Shown here: positions 1-8,588 of the stretch, piece by piece | Layout of the letters: every line of letters starts with the position of its first letter | Numbering within the stretch: the first letter of the stretch is position 1 | From: Rhizobium freirei PRF 81 | Lineage (GTDB): Bacteria > Pseudomonadota > Alphaproteobacteria > Rhizobiales > Rhizobiaceae | DNA length: 64,000 nucleotides | Direction: 5' to 3' | Assembly: GCF_000359745.1 (NCBI RefSeq) | Contig: NZ_AQHN01000096.1 | Location: 1 to 64,000, forward strand | The notes under the pieces: generated by a model | Seen by the model: only the letters and a program-made list of their open reading frames with translations | Told to the model about the DNA's origin: nothing | Databases searched by the model: none | Position numbers and translations under genes: made by a program

Positions 1-47
1 AATCGCCCTCGGGCAATTCCAAATACCGTCAATGCGCTAAAATCGCT

Positions 48-254
48 TTAAGTTCGGTCACAGCGAGCTATTTCGATCTTTCGAAAAGCGTCGTCAAGGG
101 TCTCCACTCCGAGCAGCAACAAGGCATCGTTCAAGCAGCGCTCGATATCGTCTACTCTCCTGCCCTCTATTTGGGCAATCACAGCAATCGTCTTCCCTCG
201 TGCCAGCCATCGCAAGGATGCCATCTGGAGAGGACAAAGGTTCCATGTTGTCAT
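48..254 (-). CDS. Small single-domain LuxR-type HTH protein
   Basis: A 68-residue protein consisting almost only of a LuxR/FixJ-like helix-turn-helix: an LxPxQ-like entry (LCPLQMASLRWLARGKT), a middle helix and a C-terminal LLLLGVETLDDAF helix where LuxR domains have KLGVxxRxxA. No receiver or ligand-binding domain precedes it. Stand-alone LuxR-type HTH proteins of about this size occur in Rhizobiaceae; their targets are mostly unknown. The ribosome site is weak and the recognition helix is degenerate (RRVDDIERCL), so this could be a decaying gene. It lies downstream of the NDH-2 gene on the same strand but 220 bp away. Confidence 0.5.
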   Translation of the reverse strand: MTTWNLCPLQMASLRWLARGKTIAVIAQIEGRRVDDIERCLNDALLLLGVETLDDAFRKIEIARCDRT

Positions 255-475
255 TGTCGAACTACCATCTCGTACTCGATCGAGGCGTTAGGAATTTAGT
301 TGATACTCATAGACGGGAAGGCCAAAATTCGTTGCTTGAACTCAACTGACCACCGGCCAATCGGCTCTGGGTTGCGCTTCAGAGCGGTCATGATCGGCAG
401 ACGGGGCATTGACTTTGACCGCCGGCTGTACAAGCTGGGTTCTAAGCTGAAGAATATCGTTTGCAGCCCCTGCGG

Positions 476-1738
476 CTAGACCTCGTCCTTAAGCGTCTCC
501 TTCTGGGTAATGAGGCGAGCAGAGTGGTGGCCGGAGGTAAATGCCCAAAGCCAGCTTAGCGCGACCGCCATACGGCTCCTTGTTCCGATCAAAAAGTAGA
601 TGTGGGCAAGGCCCCAGATCCACCAGGCGATGGTGCCCTTGAGCCTCAGCCTGCCGAAATCGATCACCGCGGAGCTTGGTCCTATGGTCGCAAGATTGCC
701 AAGATGCCTGTACTTGAAGGCAGGCGGCGCTGAGCGCTGTTTGAGGCGGGCCTTGATCACTTGGGCGACGTATTTTCCCTGCTGCTTTGCGGCGGGCGCG
801 ATACCAGGAACCAGCATTCCCTCGCCGGTCTTAACGCTAGCGGTATCGCCGACAACGAAGATGTCCGGGTGTTCGAAGACCGTGAGGTCGGGCTGCACGA
901 TAGCACGCCCCGCTCGATCCGTCTCCGCCCCCACCCACACGGCGGCCTTGGATGCCTGCACGCCCGCCGCCCATATGACCGTGCGGCTCGGGACAAACTC
1001 GTCCCCAATCGATATGCCTTCCTCGGTGCAGTCGGTCACGGGCCTTCCCGTGCGAACCTCGACGCCCATCGACGCAAGGGATCGCTCGGCGTATTGCGAT
1101 AACGCCAAATGAAAAACAGGCAGAATACGCGGCCCTGCCTCTACAAGAAGAATGCGCGCCGAAGTCGTATCGATGTTTCTGAATTCCTCGACAAGCGTCC
1201 TTCGAGCCAGTTCGGCGATGATCCCGGCCATTTCGACGCCTGTCGGCCCGGCGCCGATTATCGAGAAGGTCAGCAGCCCCGCCCGCGCTTGGGGATCGGT
1301 TTCCAGCTCCGCTTTTTCGAACGCCAGGAGAAGGCGACGGCGGATCGTGGTGGCGTCTTCCAACGCCTTCAGTCCGGGCGCGAAGGGCTCCCATTCATCC
1401 CGGCCGAAATACGCGTGACGGGCCCCCGTTGCGAGAACAAGGGTATCGTAGGGAATGGCATGGCCGCCCTTGAGCGAGACGAGCCGCTTCTCGACATCGA
1501 CGCCCACGACCTCGCCAAGAAGCGTCGTGACATCTTTCCTTCCACGAAATACTGCGCGAATGGGCCAGGCAATCTCGGAGGTCGCCAGGACGGTCGTGGC
1601 GACCTGATAGAGCAGCGGCTGGAACAGGTGATGATTGCGTCTGTCGATGATCGTGATCGAGAGGTTTGGACATTTGAGATCCTTGGCCAATTGGAGGCCG
1701 GCGAAACCGCCTCCCACGATGACAACTCGATGCTCCAT
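476..1738 (-). CDS. NAD(P)/FAD-dependent oxidoreductase, type II NADH dehydrogenase family
   Basis: The 420-residue protein has the two dinucleotide-binding folds of NDH-2 enzymes: an N-terminal FAD motif VVIVGGGFAGL at residues 5-15, a second GxGxxG motif (IIGAGPTGVEMAG) near residue 160 and the closing FAD motif VVGDTAS near 297. The C-terminus contains a hydrophobic, tryptophan-rich stretch (WWIWGLAHIYFLIG) that fits the membrane-anchoring region of NDH-2, which passes electrons from NADH to quinone at the inner membrane. The start has a good ribosome site (GGGAGGACGAA). It is the last gene of the leftward operon starting at the binding-protein gene at 7.9 kb. I infer that it reoxidises NADH made by the dehydrogenases encoded upstream. 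Confidence 0.85.
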   Translation of the reverse strand: MEHRVVIVGGGFAGLQLAKDLKCPNLSITIIDRRNHHLFQPLLYQVATTVLATSEIAWPIRAVFRGRKDVTTLLGEVVGVDVEKRLVSLKGGHAIPYDTLVLATGARHAYFGRDEWEPFAPGLKALEDATTIRRRLLLAFEKAELETDPQARAGLLTFSIIGAGPTGVEMAGIIAELARRTLVEEFRNIDTTSARILLVEAGPRILPVFHLALSQYAERSLASMGVEVRTGRPVTDCTEEGISIGDEFVPSRTVIWAAGVQASKAAVWVGAETDRAGRAIVQPDLTVFEHPDIFVVGDTASVKTGEGMLVPGIAPAAKQQGKYVAQVIKARLKQRSAPPAFKYRHLGNLATIGPSSAVIDFGRLRLKGTIAWWIWGLAHIYFLIGTRSRMAVALSWLWAFTSGHHSARLITQKETLKDEV

Positions 1739-1813
1739 TTCGTCCTCCCGCGAGCCTTTGGAAAAAACCCGCCTCGGATCAAGCGCGTCTTTCGGTGTTG
1801 CACAATCGCAAGC

Positions 1814-2125
1814 TCAGTCGCTGATGCGACTGCTCACAATGATGGAAGGGGGGCTTTCCAGCAACGGAAGCAACGGTTCGAGAACACGCTTGACGTTCGG
1901 AGATTCTCCGTGACGCGCGGCTGCCTCCTCGTTTGCCCAACCATCGAGAATGAAGAACGTATTCGGCTCGTCGGAGCGCTGGTAGAGATTGTAGTAGAGG
2001 CAGCCCTCTTCCTCGCGGGCAGGGCCGACAAACTCCTGGAGCAGTGTGTTGACACGGTCCCGGTTACGCGTCGATGTTTTAAACTCAACAATGAGATGCT
2101 GTTCGTCGGACTTGCTCGATGGCAT
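1814..2125 (-). CDS. ABM-domain protein (putative quinol monooxygenase family)
   Basis: A 103-residue protein with the features of the antibiotic biosynthesis monooxygenase (ABM/YgiN) ferredoxin-like fold: an early VEFKT strand, a helix with RVNTLLQEF, then the characteristic EEGCLYYNLYQRSDEPNTFFILDGWANEEAAARH segment, read here in parts. Proteins of this fold often oxidise quinols or act as small accessory proteins in catabolic operons. The start at 2125 is preceded by AGGAG; the reading frame stays open upstream inside the alcohol dehydrogenase gene, but that part is a shadow. It lies 11 bp after the dehydrogenase gene and 75 bp before the NDH-2 gene, in the same operon. Confidence 0.75.
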   Translation of the reverse strand: MPSSKSDEQHLIVEFKTSTRNRDRVNTLLQEFVGPAREEEGCLYYNLYQRSDEPNTFFILDGWANEEAAARHGESPNVKRVLEPLLPLLESPPSIIVSSRISD

Positions 2126-2136
2126 GTGGGAAGCTC

Positions 2137-3237
2137 CTAATTGAAGACGATGACGGGCTTGATCACGCGGCCAGCTTCGGCATCGGCGACGGCCTCGTTG
2201 ATTTTCTCGAACGGATACTTTGTGATCAGCTTCTGGAACGGGAATAGGCCGGCCTGGTTCAGCTCGACCAGTTGGGGAATGAAGAGCTGGGGGATCTGGT
2301 CTCCGAGGATGGCACCCTGAATTTTCCGGTTGAAGACCATGAGGTCCAGCGGGATTGGAATATCCTTGCCGAGCGCGTCGAGCCCGAGGAGGACGACATG
2401 GCCCCCTGCCCGCGTGCATTTGATCGTATTCAGGATGACGGGAATGATACCCACGGCATCGATCGCAAAATCGGCACCGCCGCCCGTCAAGGCGTGGATC
2501 TGCTCCACGACGTCTGGGTCCCTGCCGTTGATAGCATGGGTCGCGCCCAACGTCTTGGCCATCGCCAAACGCTGCTCGTTCAGGTCGATGATGATGATCT
2601 TGCTGCACCGCCGGACCTTGGCGGCCATCACCGCAGCCATGCCCACTGCTCCGGCGCCGAACACGGCAATGGTTTGTCCGATCTCCGGCTTCATGGCGTT
2701 GATGACGGTACCTGCCCCCGTTGCCATGCCGCAACCGAGCGGGGCCGCATTCGTCAGGTCGAAATCCTTGGGAAGCTGCGCGGCGTTGTTCTCAGTCGCC
2801 AGGATGTGGGTCGCGAAGGATGACTGGCCGACAAAGTTGCTGCCGATGCCGACTTCATCACAAAGCAAGGCCTTTTTGCCGTTCGGACGAAGCCCCGTCA
2901 GATTGTACTGGGTGTAGTTCTGGCAGTTCATCGGGTGAGAGCGCCGGCAATCGCCGCAGAAGCCACATGAACTCTGGCTGAGCGCAACGTGGTCGCCCAC
3001 TCTTAAACCCTGGACGTCCGCCCCGATGGCTTCGACGATGCCAACACCTTCATGTCCCGGTATGACCGGGGCGGGAGGCCCAAAAATCCCATCACGGAGC
3101 AACAGGTCCGTATGGCAGATGCCCGTCGCGACCGTTCGCACAAGAATTTCATTGCCTTCGGGATCCGCCAGCTCAAGTTCACGAAACTCCAGCGGAGCTT
3201 TCGGTTTTACGGCCACAGCCGCCGTTATCTTCACCAT
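2137..3237 (-). CDS. Zinc-dependent alcohol dehydrogenase (aryl/allylic alcohol dehydrogenase type)
   Basis: A 366-residue medium-chain dehydrogenase. Catalytic zinc ligands are visible in GICHTD (Cys), GHEGVG (His-Glu) and the cysteine near residue 170 (LGCGMATG). The structural zinc cysteine cluster is CGFCGDCR..C, and the Rossmann motif is GAGAVGMAAV. It oxidises an alcohol to an aldehyde with NAD(P); the closest family I recognise is benzyl-alcohol/geraniol-type dehydrogenase. An upstream in-frame ATG exists at 3252, but AGGAGAA lies just before 3237, so I chose that start. A paralogue is encoded at 8589 on the other strand. The gene follows the two permease genes of the operon. Confidence 0.85.
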   Translation of the reverse strand: MVKITAAVAVKPKAPLEFRELELADPEGNEILVRTVATGICHTDLLLRDGIFGPPAPVIPGHEGVGIVEAIGADVQGLRVGDHVALSQSSCGFCGDCRRSHPMNCQNYTQYNLTGLRPNGKKALLCDEVGIGSNFVGQSSFATHILATENNAAQLPKDFDLTNAAPLGCGMATGAGTVINAMKPEIGQTIAVFGAGAVGMAAVMAAKVRRCSKIIIIDLNEQRLAMAKTLGATHAINGRDPDVVEQIHALTGGGADFAIDAVGIIPVILNTIKCTRAGGHVVLLGLDALGKDIPIPLDLMVFNRKIQGAILGDQIPQLFIPQLVELNQAGLFPFQKLITKYPFEKINEAVADAEAGRVIKPVIVFN

Positions 3238-3299
3238 GCTTTTCTCCTGCATTCTCCCGCGTTGACACCGGGAATGACCTGTCTGGCATCCTGTGCGGG

Positions 3300-4298
3300 C
3301 TAGACGCGACCGACACGTGCGCCGTAAATGATCGCCGCAAGAGCGATGATCCCGCCCTGGACGATAAGCTTGCCGGGCTCCTGGATGCCGAACACGGTCA
3401 ACATCGCAAATAGGAAACTGAAGGCGACGACCGCCACGAAAGGCCCCGCGACGCCGCCGCGGTCGACGCCGAACGTCACCCCACCGAGAATCGTCGCGGC
3501 GAGAGCGTTCATGAAGGTGTCGAAGCCGGGCTTGATCGTTCCAACGGCCAGCGCAGACACCTGAACCAGGGCGGCGATGCCCGTCAGCGTGCCCGCCAGC
3601 GTATGCGAGACAAAAATCGTTCGAGCCAGAGGTATGCCTGTTATCTCCGCCGCCCTCGGATTGTCGCCGACAGCGCGGAAGTAGCGCCCGAGGATCAGGA
3701 AGCGGAACGCTAGTGCGACGACCACGGAAATCCCGATCCAGACGATAACGGAGTAAGACAGGCCGTAGATGTTCCCGCTCGTCAGGACGCGAAGCCAGCT
3801 TGGTGTCGAACCCGGTGCACGGCCGGAACTCATGAACTGGACGATCCCGATGAGGATCGCCGATACGCTCAGCGTCGCGATGACCGCGGAGGCGCGGACA
3901 TAGGCCACGAGGGCGCCGTTGATCAGACCGACGGCAAGGCCGATGACGATCGTCATCAGGACCGTGACGAAGGGCGGGTAACTGTTGAGGAGCCCGGAGC
4001 TGGCGAGATAGATCGAAAAAGCAAACACGCCACTGACCGAGAGATCAATAGAACGCACCCGCATGACAAGAGATTGCGCCAGCACCGCGATCCCGAGCGG
4101 CGCTGACTGTTTCAGGATCACGAACCAATAGTTCGGATTGATCAGCGTCGCACTTACCGCGGGGGCCAAAGCGATCAGGATTGCGAGCACGTAATATGCC
4201 GGGGGCAAGCCGAGCACCCAGGAAAGTGTGCGCTTGGCGGTGAGAGTGCGGGATGGCGTCTCAATTTTCGCATCTGCTGTGGTCATCGAGAGGTCCAT
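3300..4298 (-). CDS. Sugar ABC transporter permease, CUT2 (RbsC-like), second permease
   Basis: An inner-membrane permease of the ribose/xylose (BPD_transp_2) family with about eight to ten hydrophobic segments and the family hallmark regions SIDLSVSGVFAFS and LAATILGGVTFGVDRGG near the C-terminus. It would form the channel together with the product of 4304-5245. The start is uncertain: a TTG overlapping the previous stop (4307), an ATG at 4298 and an ATG at 4286 are all possible, and none has a strong ribosome site, which fits translational coupling. The operon has two different permease genes, so a heterodimeric channel is likely. Confidence 0.83.
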   Translation of the reverse strand: MDLSMTTADAKIETPSRTLTAKRTLSWVLGLPPAYYVLAILIALAPAVSATLINPNYWFVILKQSAPLGIAVLAQSLVMRVRSIDLSVSGVFAFSIYLASSGLLNSYPPFVTVLMTIVIGLAVGLINGALVAYVRASAVIATLSVSAILIGIVQFMSSGRAPGSTPSWLRVLTSGNIYGLSYSVIVWIGISVVVALAFRFLILGRYFRAVGDNPRAAEITGIPLARTIFVSHTLAGTLTGIAALVQVSALAVGTIKPGFDTFMNALAATILGGVTFGVDRGGVAGPFVAVVAFSFLFAMLTVFGIQEPGKLIVQGGIIALAAIIYGARVGRV

Positions 4299-4303
4299 CT
4301 CTT

Positions 4304-5245
4304 TCAAAGTCCGATCGTTTTGCGACGCTGCGAAACGACGAGTGCCAGCAGCAGAAGGCCCTTCACGACCGACTGGAGGAATGCCGAGACGTTGGCGAGG
4401 TTCATCACGTTGTTGACGATGCCGAGGATAGCCGCGCCGGCGACAGTGCCGAGGATGCTACCGATACCGCCAGCTAGGTGAACACCCCCGAGCGCTGCTG
4501 CGGTAACGGATTCAATTCCGAAGGTAGCACCCCCCTTGGGATCGCCCGAGGCAAGGCGGCCCGCGAGGAACATCCCGGCAGCACAAGCAAATAGCGCCGA
4601 CAGGATGTAGGCTTTAATGACTGTGCGCTCGACCGGGACGCCATTCATGCGGGCATTGAAATCGTTACCCCCCGAAGCGAACAGGTAAAGGCCAAACGGC
4701 CTGCGATAAAGCATCCAGGCAGCAACGACGGTGGCGGCGATCAGCCAGAGCAGCGAGTTTGGCACGGGCCCGACCGAACCCGCGACTGACGCCGACAGCC
4801 AATCAGGCACCTTCCCGCCGGGGATCGGGAGAATGATAAGCGCCAGTCCCTGGCCGATCCCCATGGTTGCCAGGGTCATGATGATCGGGTGGACGTTAAG
4901 CCTGGCTACGCCGTATCCGTTGGCCAGTCCGAATGCGATCGCAACCGCAATGCAAAGCACGACACGGACAACCTCTGGCATGTCGAGTGTCATGATCGTG
5001 GTCGTCACGCTGATGATCGAACCAACGGAAACGTCCAGGCCGCCCGTCAGGATCACAAAGGTCTGGCCGAGCGCAGAAATGACAAGAACAGTAGATTGGG
5101 CCAGCAGGTTCGACAGATTCTCCGGCGCCAGAAATTCTGGAAGCAGGATGACCGAGGCGACCACCAGCACGAATAGCGTCCCGATCGACAGCCGGATCGC
5201 ACCCGCCCGGTAAGGAGTCTTCAGGAAGTTTGCGATGGTATTCAT
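4304..5245 (-). CDS. Sugar ABC transporter permease, CUT2 (RbsC-like), first permease
   Basis: A 313-residue, strongly hydrophobic inner-membrane protein of the RbsC family. It carries the conserved ILTGGLDVSVGSIISV segment (about residues 65-80), the loop RRPFGLYLFASGGN and the late motif ALGGVHLAGGIGSILG. The start has an excellent ribosome site (GAGGAGGATAC). It lies 9 bp after the ATPase gene and its stop is fused to the start region of the next permease gene. It is part of the importer encoded by 3300-7926. Confidence 0.87.
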   Translation of the reverse strand: MNTIANFLKTPYRAGAIRLSIGTLFVLVVASVILLPEFLAPENLSNLLAQSTVLVISALGQTFVILTGGLDVSVGSIISVTTTIMTLDMPEVVRVVLCIAVAIAFGLANGYGVARLNVHPIIMTLATMGIGQGLALIILPIPGGKVPDWLSASVAGSVGPVPNSLLWLIAATVVAAWMLYRRPFGLYLFASGGNDFNARMNGVPVERTVIKAYILSALFACAAGMFLAGRLASGDPKGGATFGIESVTAAALGGVHLAGGIGSILGTVAGAAILGIVNNVMNLANVSAFLQSVVKGLLLLALVVSQRRKTIGL

Positions 5246-5254
5246 GTATCCTCC

Positions 5255-6781
5255 TCAATGAACAGCGGCGCGCGGATCGTGCGCGAAGTTCGAACCTAGT
5301 GCGGTTCCCAGGATGGTTTCCTCTGTGGCATCGAGCGCGGGCATCTGCCCGACGATCTTTTTGTCGTGAACGACCAGGATGTTGTCACACAGCCCGATCA
5401 GTTCGGCGTGCTCGCGCGACGAGACGATCACTGCACCGCCACGATCGGCAAAATCGCGAAGCAGCTTGTAGATTTCCGCTTTCGCGCCGACATCGACGCC
5501 CCGTGTCGGCTCCTCGATGACAAGGATATCGACCCCCGAAAGCAGCCAGCGGCACAGAAGCACCTTTTGCTGGTTTCCACCCGAAAGTTTGCCGACGGGC
5601 GAGGCGGGGTCGGCAGCCGCAACACGGAGCGACTTTATGACATCGTGAACCCTGGAGATGGAACGCCATGCAACGCTCGCCATGTTCCGGTTCAACTGCT
5701 TGCCAAGTGCGATGTTGTCGTAGATCGGAAGCCGAAGAAACAGGCCTTCCTGCTTGCGGTCTTCAGGAATGAAACCAATGCCCGCTGAGATGGCACTCGA
5801 AAAGCCTGAGGATACGTTCACATCGATCATGCTGTCGTCGCGGCGACGCTGGACGCTCGCAGCTGCGGCGGGTTCGACCCCGACGACCGCACGCATGATT
5901 TCACGCTGCCCCTGGCCCTCCAGCCCGGCGAGCCCGATGATCTCGCCCGTGCGTACGGAAAAACCGACTGGCGGGCCATGGTCATTGAGACGAAGCCCTG
6001 CCACGACGAGCATCGGCGATCCAATGGCCTGTGCCCTCGGCGGAAAGAAACTCTGAAGTTCGCGTCCAACCATGGTTGCCACGAGCGTTTGGAGATTAAA
6101 GTCTTCTGCCCTGGCTGTCTTTACCCAAGCCCCGTCCTTCATGACGGTGATGGTGTCGCACAGTTCGAACACCTCGTTCATCCGATGCGAGATGTAGACG
6201 ACAGCCTTGTTTTGCGCCTTCAGATCGCGGATGACCTTGAAGAGATGAGCGACGTCCGTTGAGTTTAGTGCCGCGGTCGGTTCATCGAAAATGAAGACAT
6301 CGGCATTGGATGTCAGGCCTTTGGCGATTTCCACTGCCTGCTGCTGGGCAACCGTCAGCGTTTCCACAATCGCCGTCGCGTCCAGTTGAGGGAAAACGTC
6401 GGCAAGCAGCTTGCGGGATCGCTCGACGACCTCGGCGGTGTCTATCGACCCATCGGCACGCCGCGGTTCGTGTCCAAGAAACATGTTTTCGGCGACCGTG
6501 AGATTGGGGATCAGGGTGAACTCCTGAAACACTGTCGACACCCCGGCGAGACGCGCTTCCTTGGGGGACCGGAAGGTCACCTCTTCTCCTCGCAGACGGA
6601 TGCGTCCAGCGGTCTGTTGATAGACGCCGGCCAGAATTCGCATCAGCGTGGATTTTCCCGCCCCGTTCTCGCCCATCAACGCGTGGACGGAGCCGCGTTC
6701 AAGCGAAAATTGAACATTCGACAGGACTTTGGTCGCACCAAAGGACTTGTTGATGCTGACCATCTCGACAAGCATACTCAT
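5255..6781 (-). CDS. Sugar ABC transporter ATP-binding protein, CUT2 (RbsA-like)
   Basis: A double-NBD ATPase of about 508 residues that energises the importer. The N-terminal half has a full Walker A (GENGAGKST), a signature region LTVAQQQAVEIAKGL and Walker B FIFDEPTAALN. The C-terminal half has the degenerate P-loop GLEGQGQRE usual for CUT2 ATPases, the signature LSGGNQQKV and Walker B LVIEEPTRGVD. The annotated start at 6781 has GGAAG at a good distance; an ATG at 6793 is also in frame. A GC-rich hairpin separates it from the binding-protein gene upstream. Confidence 0.9.
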   Translation of the reverse strand: MSMLVEMVSINKSFGATKVLSNVQFSLERGSVHALMGENGAGKSTLMRILAGVYQQTAGRIRLRGEEVTFRSPKEARLAGVSTVFQEFTLIPNLTVAENMFLGHEPRRADGSIDTAEVVERSRKLLADVFPQLDATAIVETLTVAQQQAVEIAKGLTSNADVFIFDEPTAALNSTDVAHLFKVIRDLKAQNKAVVYISHRMNEVFELCDTITVMKDGAWVKTARAEDFNLQTLVATMVGRELQSFFPPRAQAIGSPMLVVAGLRLNDHGPPVGFSVRTGEIIGLAGLEGQGQREIMRAVVGVEPAAAASVQRRRDDSMIDVNVSSGFSSAISAGIGFIPEDRKQEGLFLRLPIYDNIALGKQLNRNMASVAWRSISRVHDVIKSLRVAAADPASPVGKLSGGNQQKVLLCRWLLSGVDILVIEEPTRGVDVGAKAEIYKLLRDFADRGGAVIVSSREHAELIGLCDNILVVHDKKIVGQMPALDATEETILGTALGSNFAHDPRAAVH

Positions 6782-6809
6782 GAACACTTCCATCTGCGAG
6801 GGTGAAGAC

Positions 6810-6828
6810 GGCGCGCTTTGTCCGCGCC
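6810..6828 (-). other. Intercistronic hairpin after the binding-protein gene
   Basis: GGCGCG (6810-6815) pairs with CGCGCC (6823-6828) around a 7-nt loop. It sits between the stop of the binding-protein gene and the ATPase gene, where CUT2 operons often carry a stabilising or attenuating stem that keeps binding-protein mRNA abundant. It has no U tract, so it is not a classical terminator. Confidence 0.45.
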
Positions 6829-6837
6829 CTCCATGCG

Positions 6838-7926
6838 TCAGGCCTTGAAGTACTCGAGGAGCTTCTCATTCGGCATTTCTGTCGGGGCCCAGTAAGCGTC
6901 CGTGAGATCGGAGCGGTAAAACTGTGCAAGATTTTCGTCGACGATCGGCTTGGGCCGGTTGGTCCAGTTGCGCTGGATCGGCTTGCCTTCGAGAAGCGCG
7001 AAGGACGCCCGCAGGGCTGCCGTCGAAAGAGCCGGAGGGCAAATGGGCCCAATCGAAGAGAGCTTTTCATCATTCCAACGACGCATCCATCCGTTCAGGG
7101 CTTCTCCCGTGATCGGTGGAATGGTGGAAGCCCCGGCTTCCTGCAGCGCGTCCAGGACCCCGAGCGACATATTTGCGCCGTCAGTCCAGACCCCGGCGAC
7201 ATCGGGATCAGAGAGATAGAGGCTTTCGGCGATCTTCTTTGAGTCCTCGTAGGACCAGCTGCCGTGCTGGGTTGAGGTGATTTGGAGACCGGACTTGCTG
7301 AAGACTTCCATCGCCCCGGCGTAACGATCAGCATCGATCGGATGCCCGGCGACGCCGCGCAGCACCCACACTTTTCCCTTGTTGCCTAGTTTGTCGACCA
7401 GGAACTGAGCCATCACCCGACCGAAATAGAAGTCGTCGCCCTGGACCTGCACCGTGAAATCCTCGGTGTCGACGCGACCGAGATAGACGACCGTCGGAAT
7501 GCCGGCGGCCTTTGCCTTCCTGATGCCTTCCACGGCCGAGCCTGTTGTAAGCGGCGCAATGATGATTGCATCGACTTTTTGTGCGATCAGATCTTCGATG
7601 TCGGCGACCTGTTTTGAGGCGTTGAGGTCGGCGCTTCGGAATTGATAGTCGGCGACACGGGCCTTGTTCCTGCTAATCTCGTATTCGGCTTCGAACGCGG
7701 TCTGATAGGTGTGCGTTGAACCGGCCAGGCCATAGTGGCTGTGACCGATCTTCCAGGGACCTGCCTTGGCGAACTTACCAGCTTCGACGACGGGGTTTTC
7801 CCCTTCGGACGGCCAAGTGTCGGGCAGCAGGGCGATCGTATCGTCTGCCCGCAGGATGCCCGGTATTCCGAACGCGCCCGCTGCAATCAAGGCACTGCCC
7901 GTCTGCAGGAATGTACGTCTTTTCAT
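6838..7926 (-). CDS. CUT2 ABC transporter substrate-binding protein, Tat-type signal
   Basis: A 362-residue periplasmic binding protein of the ribose-binding (Peripla_BP_4) type. The N-terminus MKRRTFLQTGSALIAAGAFG carries a twin-arginine motif (RRTFLQ) before the hydrophobic stretch, suggesting export by Tat. The mature part shows the alternating fold with VDAIIIAPLTTGSAVEGIRKA and the hinge-region sequence GVWTDGANMSLGVLDAL. The start at 7926 follows an AGGAGGAG ribosome site; longer upstream frames lack one. It is the first gene of the leftward operon that runs through the ATPase, permeases, dehydrogenase, ABM protein and NDH-2. Substrate unknown. Confidence 0.88.
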   Translation of the reverse strand: MKRRTFLQTGSALIAAGAFGIPGILRADDTIALLPDTWPSEGENPVVEAGKFAKAGPWKIGHSHYGLAGSTHTYQTAFEAEYEISRNKARVADYQFRSADLNASKQVADIEDLIAQKVDAIIIAPLTTGSAVEGIRKAKAAGIPTVVYLGRVDTEDFTVQVQGDDFYFGRVMAQFLVDKLGNKGKVWVLRGVAGHPIDADRYAGAMEVFSKSGLQITSTQHGSWSYEDSKKIAESLYLSDPDVAGVWTDGANMSLGVLDALQEAGASTIPPITGEALNGWMRRWNDEKLSSIGPICPPALSTAALRASFALLEGKPIQRNWTNRPKPIVDENLAQFYRSDLTDAYWAPTEMPNEKLLEYFKA

Positions 7927-8032
7927 CAGAAGTCTCCTCCTCTTGCCACCCAACGCGGCCATTTTGTCTGCGACCTGGAGCGCCGTTATCTTCCAGCCAT
8001 CGCCGAATTCTCCCCAAACGGCAGATCGCATC

Positions 8033-8060
8033 ATTATGAATAAGCAGACAATCTGTCAAT
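8033..8060 (-). promoter_or_regulatory. Promoter with GntR-type operator (site A) for the importer operon
   Basis: On the minus strand TTGACA (8054-8059) serves as -35 and CATAAT (8033-8038) as a possible -10, with a somewhat short 15-bp spacer. The operator copy ATTGACAGATTGTCTGC (8060-8044) overlaps the -35 and spacer. It differs by one base from site B on the opposite side of the divergent region, which points to a common repressor. Confidence 0.6.
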
Positions 8061-8518
8061 AAACTATCTTGAATTTCGGCTTTTCGACGTGTCGTCTGTG
8101 TTATCACGCTGATTTAGTTATTCTTTTATTGCGGCTCGGTTCGATATAGCAATAAGACAAAGCAACCGTCCGTCACCTCACCCCAAGAGCGCGCAAGAGG
8201 AAACAGAGGAGACCGCGCCTCGCCAGCGAGGTTCATGAAAAGGAAGTTTGGCGCCATGATCGCTACCATTGCCCGGAAAACGAGGCTGCGAGGCAGGAAA
8301 TATGGGCACCACCGTCAGCCGGAGCGTTCGATGAACGTCACGTCAGACTCAGTCAATCTGTCAGGTGAATTCCAGTTTTCAGACAGCCCCCAATTCGGAC
8401 CAAGATCTAGTCGGCCGCATTGCCCTGAGGAAGCAATTGATATTACATTGCTTTGTTTCTTTATGTGTCGTGTAGCGCGCTGGCATGGCCCCAGCGAGCA
8501 TTTCGTTCACTAAAGATA
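8061..8518. other. Long divergent intergenic region with a further operator copy
   Basis: The stretch between the divergent importer operon and the dehydrogenase gene at 8589 has no convincing gene; the open frame 8235-8513 lacks family resemblance and a ribosome site. It contains a third near-copy of the operator, CAGTCAATCTGTCA (8350-8363, 13 of 14 bases as in site A), and an inverted repeat TTATTGC (8126-8132) / GCAATAA (8149-8155). The spacing of three operator copies over about 470 bp would allow looping by a dimeric repressor; that is inference. Confidence 0.5.
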
Positions 8519-8548
8519 ATTGACTGATTGTCTGCTAACTCCTACAAG
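8519..8548 (+). promoter_or_regulatory. Promoter with GntR-type operator (site B) for the alcohol dehydrogenase gene
   Basis: TTGACT (8520-8525) and TACAAG (8543-8548) are spaced by 17 bp. The operator ATTGACTGATTGTCTGC (8519-8535) covers the -35 and spacer and matches the reverse complement of site A in 16 of 17 positions. Confidence 0.6.
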
Positions 8549-8588
8549 TGTCACCCACCGGCCGAGCGCGCACTGAAGGAGTCATTTT

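Noticed and set aside
1814..2734. Long 306-residue frame extending the ABM protein
   Set aside because: The upstream two thirds are antiphase to the alcohol dehydrogenase gene and low-complexity; the ribosome site at 2125 defines the real start.
8235..8513. Plus-strand frame of 92 residues in the divergent region
   Set aside because: It overlaps an operator copy, has no convincing ribosome site and its translation shows no domain.
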